Shown here: positions 22,701 to 33,290 of the stretch, piece by piece
Position numbering within the stretch: position 1 is the stretch's first letter
Layout: the number at the start of each line of letters is the position of its first letter
DNA from: Orthonyx spaldingii
Lineage: Eukaryota; Chordata; Aves; Passeriformes; Orthonychidae
Length of the DNA: 64,000 nucleotides
Reading direction: 5' to 3'
Assembly: GCA_013397795.1 (NCBI GenBank)
Contig: VZTJ01001133.1
Location: 484,679 to 548,678, forward strand
Made by a program: the position numbers and the translations under genes
Notes under the pieces: generated by a model
What the model saw: the letters and a program-made list of their open reading frames with translations, nothing else
What the model was told of the DNA's origin: nothing
The model's database searches: none

Positions 22701-25020
22701 ACCGGGTTTCAGGAACGTCAGAAAGGGCTGCCGGGGGAACCGAAATGCGCTTTGTTTTCAAGCACTCAGCGGGGTGACCGTGAGCAGGAAAAGGGGAAGA
22801 GGCCTTCTTTGAGTCACCCGCTCCCCGCATTGCTCAGTGTGCCTCGGCAAGCGAGCAGGTGGCACCCAGGGGCACAGATAGTTTTCTCAGGAAAAGGGAG
22901 AGAGCTTTCCCCCTTCCCCGCAGTGCTTTCTAAATAACTTTTTTCTTCCCCTTAACCAAGAGGGGTTCCCCCAAGGAACTCGGAGGTGAAGGACAGACGT
23001 CTAAATCCGTTGTTGTGGTGCTGCTGTGGTGTGCAACGCTTCCCTGTCCCTGTCTGTCTGCCAGGAGAGGCACAGGCACTGCAGGCACTTGTCACAGATC
23101 AGCCACCAACCCTCCTCCAGGTGTACGGACCAGATGTTTCCTGACAGGCTGTTTCTCTGTTGCAAGATGCTGGGTTTTTGAGGGATGAACGTTTGGGATG
23201 GGGATGTACTGACACTTCAGCCATCCAGGGCAATGAGGGGAGCCCCTGGAGTGGGGGAGGCTCCATGCCAACGTTTTCCTGGTACTAAGAGCTCATCTGC
23301 ACCAGCAAATGTGGGGCACCTCCTGCATGGACACCCACCCCTGTGCCTCCTCCATGGGCACCCATCCCTGTGTCTCCTCCATGGACACCCATCCCTGTGC
23401 TCCTGCATGGGCACCCATCCCTGCAGCTCCTGTGCCGCAGCTGGCCGAGGCAGGGCCCTTACAAAGGGTGTGTGGAGCAGCTCTGCATTGATCTGTCGTG
23501 ACAACACATGCCAGCCCGCACTGAACTTCCACACAGCTGGAAGACAGAACCCAACACCCTCACCTGGTTCCTGGCTGCCCTCCTTCCCTGTCTGTGCCCC
23601 TGCCAGCCTTTCCTCCTGGAGCTGGCAGTCCCAGGTGTGTGGCAATACTTTGTAAAGGTACATAAAATGTCTCTACTCAGAAAAATGAATGTAACTTGTG
23701 TGTTTTTCACATCCCAGCCAGGGTTAATTGTGTCCAATTGTGGCTGCTTTGTGCAGTTATTGTCCCTGGTATTTGTCCAGAGGTCTCAACAAAAACTGTC
23801 ACAGTGTGTTTCAGAAGAGTCTGTTGGGATGCCCAGCCCGTGGCAGCAGCTGCTGCAGGTCAGTGCCAGCCAGCAGTGCCAGCAGCTGGACACAGGGCTC
23901 CGGCCGTGGCTGCAGGGCTGCATGCTGGGGGTGGCCTTTGCTCCGTGGGCGTTCAGGGCTTGGCTGGGTGGCTGCCAGGGCTGGCAAACAGCTCTGCCTG
24001 CGGCTTGCCCACTGCTCGCCTGTCCTCCTGCACTGCTGACCTGTGACTGAGGGGCAGTGGGGACAGGTACCTGCTCCAGTGACCCACCCAGGCCCAGGGC
24101 TGCTTCCTGTGCTTCTCCATCACATCCAGGAGAAGGAAATGTGAAGGTTGTTCAAAGCCATGCTGAAATAACAACAGGTCAAGTAACAACTGGAGAGAAA
24201 AAACAACCCAGCCAGAAGTTCTCAGAGTCATAAATGCTAAGCATGTTTGCTGCTGGGACAAAATCCTTTTCAAGAGAGGAACCCCCTATAAAACTTGATT
24301 TTAGGGCAACAAGGGAACAGTCAACCCATGCTCTGGCTGGTGCAGACCAGGGCGAGCCCCTGGTGGGCATTGCTCTGCTCCAGGGTGGACCAATGTCTTG
24401 GTTGCCGTGGTGGCTCCCTGGCTGCTGCTGTGTCATGTCAGTGCCTTGGGAGGGTGTGCAGAGAACCTGGGGGTCAGGACCCCCTGCCCTGCCTGGCCTG
24501 GTGAACTCAGTGTGTGCACCTGTCTGGGCACAGGGTGGCTGCCCTCCAGCTCGTTTCCCTCTGTGCAGCTGCGAGTCCTGCACTGACACCGTTAGCCAAA
24601 GGCAGTGCGATTTTCCCCTCTTTGCCGAAAGGCCAGTTCAGGGATGCCAGGGATGCCGAGCAAGTCAGAGTATGAACAGGTTGAGGTCAGGCGAGTGCCC
24701 GAGGCAGGCAGGGCTGTGAGGACAAATCCTGGCAGAGCAGCAGTGCTGGTGAGAACTGTGTGCAGGAATGGAGAAATTAAGCAGATTTCTGTAACTGCCA
24801 AGGCTGGTTCTTAACTCCCGTGTGAGCACGAGGCACAGGGCGAGCCCGGGGAGCAGCTAGGAGGAGTTTGTGCAACACGCACCTAAACCACAGATCACGT
24901 GGAGCCCTTTCCGCTCTCGCACTCCTCGGTGGGGCGGCAGCGTGGCAGCTCCGGGCCGTGGCCATGGCACAGCGCTCGCCCTGAGCCCCGAGCCCCGAGC
25001 CCCTGGCCCCGGCCCTGGCC
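22701..25020. other. ACVR1C-CYTIP intergenic and CYTIP 5' flank
   Basis: No coding exon recognised. Holds a 30-bp minisatellite (about 23322-23431). The last 100 bp before the CYTIP ATG are GC-rich, consistent with a promoter or 5' UTR. Confidence 0.6.
23322..23431 (+). repeat. About 30-bp minisatellite, 4 copies
   Basis: Unit CTCCTCCATGGACACCCATC followed by CCTGTGT, alternating GGACACC and GGGCACC. Confidence 0.88.
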
Positions 25021-25155
25021 ATGGCCCTGCGGCGGCTCCTGCAGCACAACCTCGACGCCAGCCCGGCCGGCGGGGAGCAGGCGCTGCCCATGGACGGCAG
25101 GAGGATGCAGCACTTGGCCAACACGGTGGGGACGCTGCCCCGCGGGCGCAAGCAG
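25021..25155 (+). CDS. CYTIP: CYTIP exon 1
   Basis: 45 codons ending in TLPRGRKQ, donor GTACGG, phase 0. An 11-bp tandem repeat starts about 33 bp into the intron. Confidence 0.94.
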
Positions 25156-28100
25156 GTACGGGCTGGGCCCGGGGTGCCCGAGAGCCGCTGTGCCCCGGCT
25201 GTGCCCCGGCTGTGCCCCGGCTGTGCCCCGGCTGTGCCCCGGCTGTGCCCCGGCTGTGCCCCGGCTGTGCCCCGGCTGTGCCCCGGCTGTGCCCCGGCTC
25301 ACTGGACGGACCCTCAGGCTCTCTCTCCATGGCTCCCGGTTTGGGGTGCTGGAAGGCTGGCCGCCGGTGCCATTGGCTGGGCTGGTTTTGGGGATGGCAG
25401 TGAACCTTTTCGGCGCTGGCATTGTGGGAAGCTCTGCGAGGAGCGAGCGATGGGCGTCCTGCCTGCGGGGCTGGGGCCGTGAAGGGCGGTAGCAGCTGAG
25501 ATCCGGCCCCGGCTGAGCTCCCCTCCATTTCCAGCCGCGCTGGGAGCCAGGAGGGGTTTTTGTGCTGCCTGGGTGCTCCTTTAAATGTGCATTTACCTGA
25601 GTCAAGTGGCCTGGCTGCCCTCTGCCTGCACCGCGGACAGAAAGCGCCCACATGCGCCATTTCCATCTGGATCTGGGAGTGTTTCTGTACAACTGTTGGG
25701 GCTGTCTCTGGCACTGGGCTTTTCCCTCAGAGCAGCACAGTGCAGCACGGTGCTGCTGCTGGCCACGGGATTCCCACAGAATTGTCTTGCTGTGGCTGTG
25801 AATCCTCAGCTGACCAGTTCCTGCTCTGGACTGTTTGTCTGCCATGAAGAAGCCCGAATAGAAAGTGTCTGTGAGACATGGCAGTCTGAAAGTATAACCA
25901 GAAAAGCCGTGTGCAATGTCTGTGCGCTTGAGGCTTTGCTTTGTTCAGCTACAGAAGGACACTTAACCTTTTCTTGGTGCTTGTGTTAGGGGACGAGGGA
26001 AAGGCAGAGCCAGTCCCGGGAGCGCTGCTGCAGGGTGGCCCCAGCTCCTGCGGCTGCGGCGGAGCTCTCGGTGTGTGCGGCGGCGAGGCTGGCGGTGACG
26101 GCTGTGGTGTGGCTGTGGCTGGTAAAGCTGAGTTACATCAGGGCCAAGGACACACTGCAAGGGACCGTCCCAGAGCAGGGGTCCTTCGCCCAGGTGTGAC
26201 CCTGCTGTCAGCCCTCTCATCTGCTCCCAGATGGATTACACATGGCCTCTCTCTCCTCCCCTTGCCCCTCGACAAGGAAATGCATGTCCATGAAGTCGCT
26301 GCTTCTGTAGAGGTCAGGCTGTGGCACCATTTCATCCTGCTGAAGCCTGAGACCTCAACTGTGTTGACTACAAACATCTCACTGATGATGGAATTCCTTA
26401 TTAATGGTTCACTCTTATGGGAAGAATCCATGTTTAATCCTGATCCTGGCTCTTCCCACAGACCTCTCCAGGCACAGGTGTCCCTAGGCTGAAGCAGGGT
26501 CCTGGATGCCTGTGCCTGGCTGGGAGATGCTGTGCAGACACTGCAGAGCTCACTGTCTGCACTCCCCTGCCTTGGGGGTGCTTTATGCCTCTCCTGGCAT
26601 GCATTCAGTTTATAAATGCCCAGAGATTTTTAGAGGAAAGGGACAAAAGTGAGATGAACTCTTGGCACAACAGAGATGTGATTTGTGCTCTGAGCTTGCC
26701 ACCAGCATCTGACAGGAGGATTTTGCTTTTCCTCCTGGTTGGAAAGCTGAAGCTCTCTCTCTTGACCAAGGCAGAGGCCATGCTGGTACAAGGTGCTGGT
26801 GGGATGGCACCAGCTGGGTTCAGTTCTTCCCTAAACTGCTGATTTTATCTGTGTGTCTCAAAGAACCACAAACCTACTGACATTTCCCCTCCTGTTTCTG
26901 GTCACAGCTCCCCTTAGCCAGAGCCAGCTCTTTGGGCGACTCCTCCAAGCCACAAAGGTATGATTCTCTGATTCACTGATTCTAGAGTCACTGTTACTGG
27001 CTTATTCTGCATGAAACGTGTGTCCTGGGAGTTTTGCCAGCCCAAGTGGGATCGGAGTGGGAGGCAGAGAGTGGTACCCAGCACCTGGGACGTGCAGTTG
27101 TGGCCTTTGGCTGGAGCAAGGGAAGAGGCAGCAGCACCATGGGAGGGAGGCGTGGTGACACCCGCAGGCACAGCAAGGGGTGATGGTGGGGACACCAGTT
27201 CTGGGTGGAAATGTGGGCCCACAAAGCGCAGCACCCCACGTTCACATGGAATTCTGTGTGTTCCTCATGCAGACACCTTGTTGCTATACTGAAAGAAGAT
27301 AAAGAGACATTTGGGTTTGAAATCCAGGTGAGACTTAAATGACAAGTTGATTCATTAAAAACAAAATGTGGTGCAGAGTCTGAAGTGTCATAGCCTCAAA
27401 ATCAGGTTAAGGCAGGCCAGAGCAGAAGAAGGCATCTGTCAAATCTGTGAAATTTGAAGAGCTTACAGAACTCATACAAGACAGGGATGTTTTTCTGAGG
27501 ATTTTTTCATAGTGAAGGTCACAGATGAGAATTTCTGGTCTTCTCACAAGTCACAGTGTTGAATGTAGGAGAAATTCCATCCAAATCCAAATAAGAGGCA
27601 ATGGCAGTGCCTTTTTACCTCTAAATGGGAATATTTTTGGGAGAATTGTATATGAGAATATTTTCATATAAAACGAGAGAGATCAAAAACTCTCTTCAAA
27701 AAATACCTTATACCGTCTCTTTTCTACCTCCTTTAATATGCACTTTTGAAGAAGATGTAAAATATTGGTATACTTTTCAAGAAATAACAGCTAAGCATGA
27801 CTTTTGGGACAGGAGCTGAATCCTATAGGAAGAGATTCAGTTTGGTGTAGAAGTCAATAAGTCATCAAGCCGGAGAACCAGAATGTTGCCAGGAGTCCTG
27901 CTAGCAGGAGATTTTGTGTTTGTGGGTTTTTGTGAGAAAGGTAAGTCCTAATCAGCAGGTCTGCTAAAATCCTGGCTATAGTTAAAATGCGATCCCAGGA
28001 ATAAAGGGATGCGGTTTGGGAGCAAAGGGATCTGCCTGCCAGCAGCAGGGCACTTTCAAAGTGCTTTCTTCTCTCTGCACACAAAGGGAAAACAGTATTT

Positions 28101-31100
28101 TCTGTGAAATTAGTGTATTAGGAAAAGCTTAACTTTGCCCAGTTTGGGTCTGTGACTAATGAGCGGGTCAGCGCTCAGCTCGTGAACAGAGGAGAGCTTT
28201 CAGAAGGGAGGATAATTGAGTCAATTATTGGGCTTTTGTGTAAATTGTCAGGGCAGATTTTCATTATATGTGACATTCTGATTAAAACTAATTGTTCTTG
28301 GCACATTTTCTTCCCGAACGTACATTCAGTGTGAGCACTTCATAGAAAGTCCGGGCTGCAGAAAGGCAGCATCTCTCGGATACTGATGGTGTTTAGAAGC
28401 TGTAGTTTCATGACTATGAGATGAATTTAGGCAAAGCAGAATAAGATGATGTGAAACTTTAGGTCTACATCTGCGGGGAGCTCATGCTTCACTCGTCACT
28501 CTCAGTTTAACCAAGAATTTTACTGCTAGTCCAAGGGCTGGAATCACTGCACTGCAGGGATTTGGCCGGCTGAGCTCTGAACTCCCCTGGCCTCCATCCC
28601 TTTGTTCCACACTGCCTGAGAAGTTTGGGAATCCAATGTGAGTTCTTCTCTCTGAGTTAGAAGTGGCAGTCGCAGGTCTCCAGGAAGCTCAGGCTCCGTG
28701 CTGAAGGCAGATGTGGTATTTGCATATCACCAGAAAACATTTCCTGCTGTCGCAGGATCCGGACAGGCTGCGACACCGGCTTTTGCATTTTCCTGAATTC
28801 CTGTCAGCACCCATAACCTCATGAGGAATTTAGAGCAATTAGAGTTACTTAATGTTAGTTAAATGTGTAAGTCAAGAGTAAAAAGCACTTTGAGGAGTGT
28901 GGGGATGTGTGTGGATGACGAGTTTCTGAGGCCAGAAGAGCAGAAGTAGGTTCAAATCATCTGTGTTTTCAGTTCCCATGCAAACTGAGCTCTCTGGTAG
29001 TAGCAGCTGACTCCACATAGAATTCCCAATGAGTAGGAATCCATCCCTTGAAAAGCCCCAGTCCCATCCTGCCATGTTCCCCTGGAAACATAAGACATCC
29101 TTCCAGAAAGCCATTCCCACCCATGCTGACATATTCTTGGTTGAAGTTACAGAGTTTTTAAGAATGAATAACCAGTTTGCTTTAAAACTAGTGTTTTTGG
29201 GCTTTTTTCTTTCTTTTTTTTTTTTTTTTAACACAGTGTACAGGTACTTGTCAGGTGGCTGCTGTTTTCTGCTGTGCAAATGCATTTTTAATTGTTGGGT
29301 TATAGCATTTTGGGGTTCCCACTTGCATGTAATGTACTCTGCTCATCACAGTCTTCTCATTGAAAAAGTATTGAATTTTAAATGGCTTTCATGGCTGCAG
29401 GATTGATAACTCTGTCCCTTTGGCGTTAACAGACTGTTAGATTTCCACACCAAAATGATTTCTCCCTGGAGGTGTGCACTCGTGTCTGCAGAATCCAAGA
29501 GGAAAGCCCTGCCCATCTCTCTGGCCTTCAAACTGGTAACTATCCATGGGTTTTCCTGATGTGGGAGGCCTCATCCTCCTTTCTGCTGTTGCTGTTCCTG
29601 TGGAGCAGGTGGAAGGTGTGCACAGGCTGCTGGTGCTCACTGTGGCCTCTGTGTACCTCCGACAGGTGACATCCTCACCAGCATCAACGGCGTGAACACT
29701 GAGGGGTTTGGTCACAAGCAAATAGTGGACTTGATAAAGTCTTCAGGGAACTATTTGAGGTGGGTGTCTCTCCTTCAGTTGGGGTTTGGCCTAATATCCT
29801 CTCCACCTGAAGGCAGAATTGTGTTGCCCCACAGCCCTGCACTGTCTGAGAGGCAGAAATCCCAAGGGCTGGGCTGGGCAGTGCCTCTGTGCTTCAGGGC
29901 CAGCATCACCTGTTCCCCACAGGTTAGAGACCATCAACGGGGCCTTGTTCCTGAGGAAAATGGAGCTGGAGTCCAAACTGCAGGCACTCAAGGTAATATG
30001 ATTAATTAGTTATTCCGTTGTCAGATGGAGAGGGCTGCTGTGGGTTCACTGCTGAAGGGGGCAGGTGGGTGTCCATGGGACTGGGGGTCCTGGCGAGGGC
30101 TGCCACCTGTAGGTTCTCTGCTGCCAGCACCCCCAGCTGCCCCAGCCCCGGTCCCTCTGATATTTTTCACAAATGGGGAATAGAGAAGAAATGTGGTCAC
30201 AATCCCAGGACTGCCCAGGCAAGCTTAGGCTGGTCATTTTGGGTGTAGGAATGTCCAGCTGCACAGGGTTCATTGGCTTGGTGGGAAGGTGCCCCCTGTG
30301 ACTGTCCCCAGGCACAGCCTCTCCTCTTTGGTGGGTATTTTGAACCAGCTCTGCAGTGGCTTATTGTACCCCAGGAGCTGACCTGCAGCAGAGCTGTTGG
30401 GTGGCTCGTGGCACTGGGGGCTGTAGGGATTTCCAGGTGGTGTGTTCCCAGCGCAGGCAGGGATGGTTGGCTGTGCCATTCCCACGCTGGGACACCCAGG
30501 GAGGAGAAGTGGGGTGCCTGTTCCTGGTGGATGTCCAGAGCTGGGCAGGGCTGCAGAGGAGCGCTGGCTCTGCCACAGCTGGGTGGAGGTGGTGCATGTT
30601 CTCCAGGCTGCATGCTGTCCAGCTTTCAGGCTGCTCCTTTCCAAATTGAATGTGGCCACTGCTTTTGCCAGAGCACCCTCAGGTATGAGTGGACTCGTGT
30701 TTTCCGGAAGAAACTTGCTGAACTCTGGGAATATTGTCTGAGTAAAAGTGGGACACATAAGTGTTTCCTGTAGGTGACTGCACTTTTTGGAGACTGTTTT
30801 CTTTACAAATGCTTTGTGCTTCCTGGAAGTGACAGAGCCTCTTCCTTCTCCTCCACAGCAGGCACTGCACCAGCGATGGGGGGAGCTGCGGGCGCTGCTG
30901 GCCCGGGAGCGGCTCCTGCTGCACGGTGCGTGTGGGGCCCGAAACAGCACTTCTGCAAGCTCTCATTTGCTTCCTTTTCCCCTCCTAATGAAGGAAAGGG
31001 GCTGGCCCTGGGAATGCTTTTGTCCCGAGAGTAATGAACTTGGCTACTGCTTGACCAATGCACACCAAGGGCTTTTTGCATCAGTCCTAGGATATGAGTT

Positions 31101-31824
31101 TATGTGGGTGGTAAATTTTTTTCCATTCTTATTTTGGATTTATCAGGGAAGAGACTTGGTTGGGTTTTTTATGGACTGCCCAGGGACCAGGGTGCAGGGA
31201 GTACCTCACAACCAGGAGCAGCTTCCCACATGGAAAGGGGCTGCTCCCTGTGCCAAGAGACTGGGCATGAGGCTTCCCTGTGCCCGGCACAGACGTCCTG
31301 CTCCCGGCAGTGAGCAGCCGGTGGCTAACGCTCTTCTCTGACTCCTGCTTCCAGGGCAGGTGAACGACAACACTCTGCTGGGCACGCTGGAGCTGGAGGA
31401 GCCCAGCTCGTGTGGTAGCTGCAGCTCACCAGGACCCTTCTTCCCAGCCAAGCCCCGCTTCTCCAGCGAGAGCAGCTCCCGCAGCCGGCTGAGCTCCATG
31501 ACAGTGGGCAGCGAAGACAGCTTCTACCAGGGCAGCGCCTTCGAGGACTCGGGTGCAGAGAGCCTGAGCCGCCAGTCCAGCATGGATGATGATTGTGTCT
31601 TCCCCAGGGACGGGGACGGGGTTGGGAGGAGTTCCCTGCGCAGGAACCGCAGCATCAGCCTGGCCAGCAGCGGGTCCATGTCCCCGCTCTGGGAGACCAG
31701 CAGCTACTCCAGTAGTTTTGGGACCCTCCCACGGAAGAGCAGGAGAGCCAGTGTTCGAAAGCATCTCTTGAAATTCATTCCAGGCTTTCACCGGGCAGTA
31801 GAAGAGGAAGAAAGTCGTGTCTGA
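25021..31824 (+). CDS. CYTIP: CYTIP, cytohesin-interacting PDZ/coiled-coil adaptor (8 exons)
   Basis: Adaptor that binds cytohesin-1 through its coiled coil and dampens integrin-dependent leukocyte adhesion (family knowledge). Exons: 25021-25155, 26908-26957, 27273-27327, 29433-29535, 29666-29759, 29923-29992, 30859-30925, 31355-31824; 347 aa against about 359 in human. The start ATG has a good context (GCCATGG) and gives MALRRLLQH, like human MSLQRLLQH. PDZ domain about 63-150 with carboxylate loop TFGFEI (74-79) and SINGVNTEGF; helical, Leu-rich coiled coil about 155-190; Ser-rich tail with RRNRSIS, SGSMSPLWE and FGTLPRKSR. The C-terminal KFIPGFHRAVEEEESRV is shared by CYTIP and its paralogue TAMALIN; human CYTIP fits better (RRNRSIS, SGSMSPLWE), and gene order between ACVR1C and ERMN agrees. 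Confidence 0.96.
25188..25298 (+). repeat. 11-bp minisatellite, about 10 copies, in CYTIP intron 1
   Basis: Near-perfect TGTGCCCCGGC units starting about 33 bp after the exon 1 donor. The minus strand has GGGG every 11 nt with 7-nt loops. Confidence 0.96.
25299..26907. other. CYTIP: Rest of CYTIP intron 1
   Basis: No exon or repeat family recognised apart from ordinary GC-rich intron sequence. Confidence 0.8.
26908..26957 (+). CDS. CYTIP: CYTIP exon 2
   Basis: Acceptor GGTCACAG and donor GTATGA, 50 bp. Encodes LPLARASSLGDSSKPQ, aligning with human LALTRSSSLSDFSWSQ. Confidence 0.88.
27273..27327 (+). CDS. CYTIP: CYTIP exon 3
   Basis: Acceptor CTCATGCAG and donor GTGAGA, 55 bp. Encodes HLVAILKEDKETFGFEIQ, the start of the PDZ domain. 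Confidence 0.93.
27328..29432. other. CYTIP: CYTIP intron 3
   Basis: No exon seen. An AT-rich, repeat-free block at about 28100-28330 (with palindromic TTGAGTCAATTATTGGG) may be conserved noncoding DNA. A T-homopolymer lies at 29214-29229. Confidence 0.75.
29433..29535 (+). CDS. CYTIP: CYTIP exon 4
   Basis: Acceptor GCGTTAACAG and donor GTAACT, 103 bp. Encodes the middle of the PDZ domain, with VCRIQEESPAHLSGLQ. Confidence 0.94.
29666..29759 (+). CDS. CYTIP: CYTIP exon 5
   Basis: Acceptor CTCCGACAG and donor GTGGGT, 94 bp. Encodes DILTSINGVNTEGFGHKQ and VDLIKSSGNYL. Confidence 0.95.
29923..29992 (+). CDS. CYTIP: CYTIP exon 6
   Basis: Acceptor GTTCCCCACAG and donor GTAATA, 70 bp. Encodes LETINGALFLRKMELESKL, the PDZ end and coiled-coil start. 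Confidence 0.95.
29993..30858. other. CYTIP: CYTIP intron 6
   Basis: No exon or mobile element recognised. Confidence 0.8.
30859..30925 (+). CDS. CYTIP: CYTIP exon 7
   Basis: Acceptor CTCCTCCACAG and donor GTGCGT, 67 bp. Encodes coiled coil QALHQRWGELRALLAR. Confidence 0.94.
30926..31354. other. CYTIP: CYTIP intron 7
   Basis: No exon or mobile element recognised. Confidence 0.8.
31355..31824 (+). CDS. CYTIP: CYTIP exon 8, terminal
   Basis: Acceptor TGCTTCCAG, 470 bp to TGA at 31822-31824. Ser-rich tail plus the conserved basic/acidic C-terminus ending ESRV. Confidence 0.96.
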
Positions 31825-32171
31825 TGTCACACGTGTCACCCGCGATGTCTGGGCTCTGCACGTGGGGCTGAGGCTGCCACTCGCTGGGGACACCGTGGGT
31901 GCAGCGCGGTGGCACGGCAGGGCACTCCCCGAGACAACAGCACTGATGAGATTCACACAGCTCTGGGGTTTTAATTATTTTCATTTTTAATCAGGGCACG
32001 CTGCGGACCTCTTCATTAACGTGAAAAATGAGTGACTGCAAAATGTGAAGAACCTTTGCAGAACTTCCTCAGCGAACTTTACCGTTAATAACAGTTTTTA
32101 ATTGAATGCGAAATTGATAGCTATTTATTTCCTGTTACCAGAGTCAGTGTCTTCCAAAGGTCTTTAATAAA
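31825..32171 (+). other. CYTIP: CYTIP 3' UTR
   Basis: Noncoding, AT-rich toward its end, closed by AATAAA at 32166-32171. Confidence 0.75.
32166..32171 (+). terminator. CYTIP: CYTIP poly(A) signal
   Basis: AATAAA about 340 bp after the stop. First canonical hexamer after the gene, followed by GAGTGCTTCT. Confidence 0.7.
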
Positions 32172-33188
32172 AGAGTGCTTCTACTAAAACCAGTGACAGA
32201 GTCCTGTTGGGAAGAGGACGGAGCCTGGAGCGTATGGCAGTGAGACCCTGGGCAGTGATGTTCTGGAATGACAGGTTTCGTGTCCTGGCAGCCGCTGTAC
32301 CAACCATGTGATAACCCAACACTGTTTTGATCTGACCAGCTGCAGTCTCTGCCAGGTGCTGGTATTCCATGTCTTGCCAAACTGTCTCATTCCAGCAGAT
32401 TTGGAGTGGAAAGGACCCTCCTGAGCATGCACATGCCCCAGACTCTTCTGCAGAGCTGGTGCAGGGGAAGACAGAGGTGTCTGTGATGCTGCCCAGAGCA
32501 GCTCTGTGTGTCCGGCAGATTTGACCTCTGTAAGGCAAGAGAAGGAAAAGGCAGAGGGTTGTCCTGCAGGGATGAGCAGGATTGCTGTGTGCTGGCAGGC
32601 TGGTGGCATTCAGGGACTCCCCTGGAGTGCTGTGCTGGGGACCCTGTCTCCCAGTGTCCCGGGGGCTGCAGGAGCTGCCCCTTGGTTCCGTGTTCCCACT
32701 GCTCTCAGTACTTCACACCTTCTCACATTTGTCCAGGAGAAGAGGCTGCAGGCAGCAAGGATAACATGAGAGCATGTGTGAAGTGGGTTTTAATAACTAT
32801 GGGCACAGATGTGAGGAAGAAGATTTTTCTCTCCCTCAGGACATAGAAACAGGCTGTTTGTTCAGCCTGAGCAGCCTAATGATGTTTTTCAAATACAACT
32901 GGAAGCATTTCAAATATAATTCAAAGACCTGGTGTGACTCATTCGCCTGTTGCCTGGGCAGCCTGTGCAGTTGTACCCTCGGGCACCACTGTGCTGGGGT
33001 TTTCTGGGCTTGTAAGGGACCACAGGCTAAATCCAATAGCTTCCCTCCAAGATGAGTTCCAAACAAAAACAGTCTGTTCCCAAAACTTCTCTAATTCATG
33101 AACATTGCTAAGACAGAAGAGTCAGGACTGGTCTCTGTAATTTCTATGGAAAGGATTAAGTAGCTGGAAATATGGCAGGTTTCTGGGA

Positions 33189-33290
33189 AAGCTGGAGGGC
33201 ACTCAGGGGATCTGGGGGAAAGTCAGGGGAGCTGGAGGACAATCAGGGGAGCTGGAAGACAGTCAGGGGAGCTGGAGGACAATCAGAAGA
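33189..33290 (+). repeat. 20-bp minisatellite, about 5 copies
   Basis: Unit GAGCTGGAGGACAATCAGGG with GAAGACAGT and GAGGGCACT variants. Confidence 0.9.

Noticed and set aside
24857..25845. Minus-strand open frames of 285 and 316 residues over CYTIP exon 1
   Set aside because: Shadow frames of GC-rich CYTIP exon 1 and the 11-bp repeat (RGTAGAQPGHS units).
25021..31824. TAMALIN (GRASP) instead of CYTIP
   Set aside because: The C-terminus fits both paralogues, but RRNRSIS, SGSMSPLWE and position between ACVR1C and ERMN fit CYTIP.
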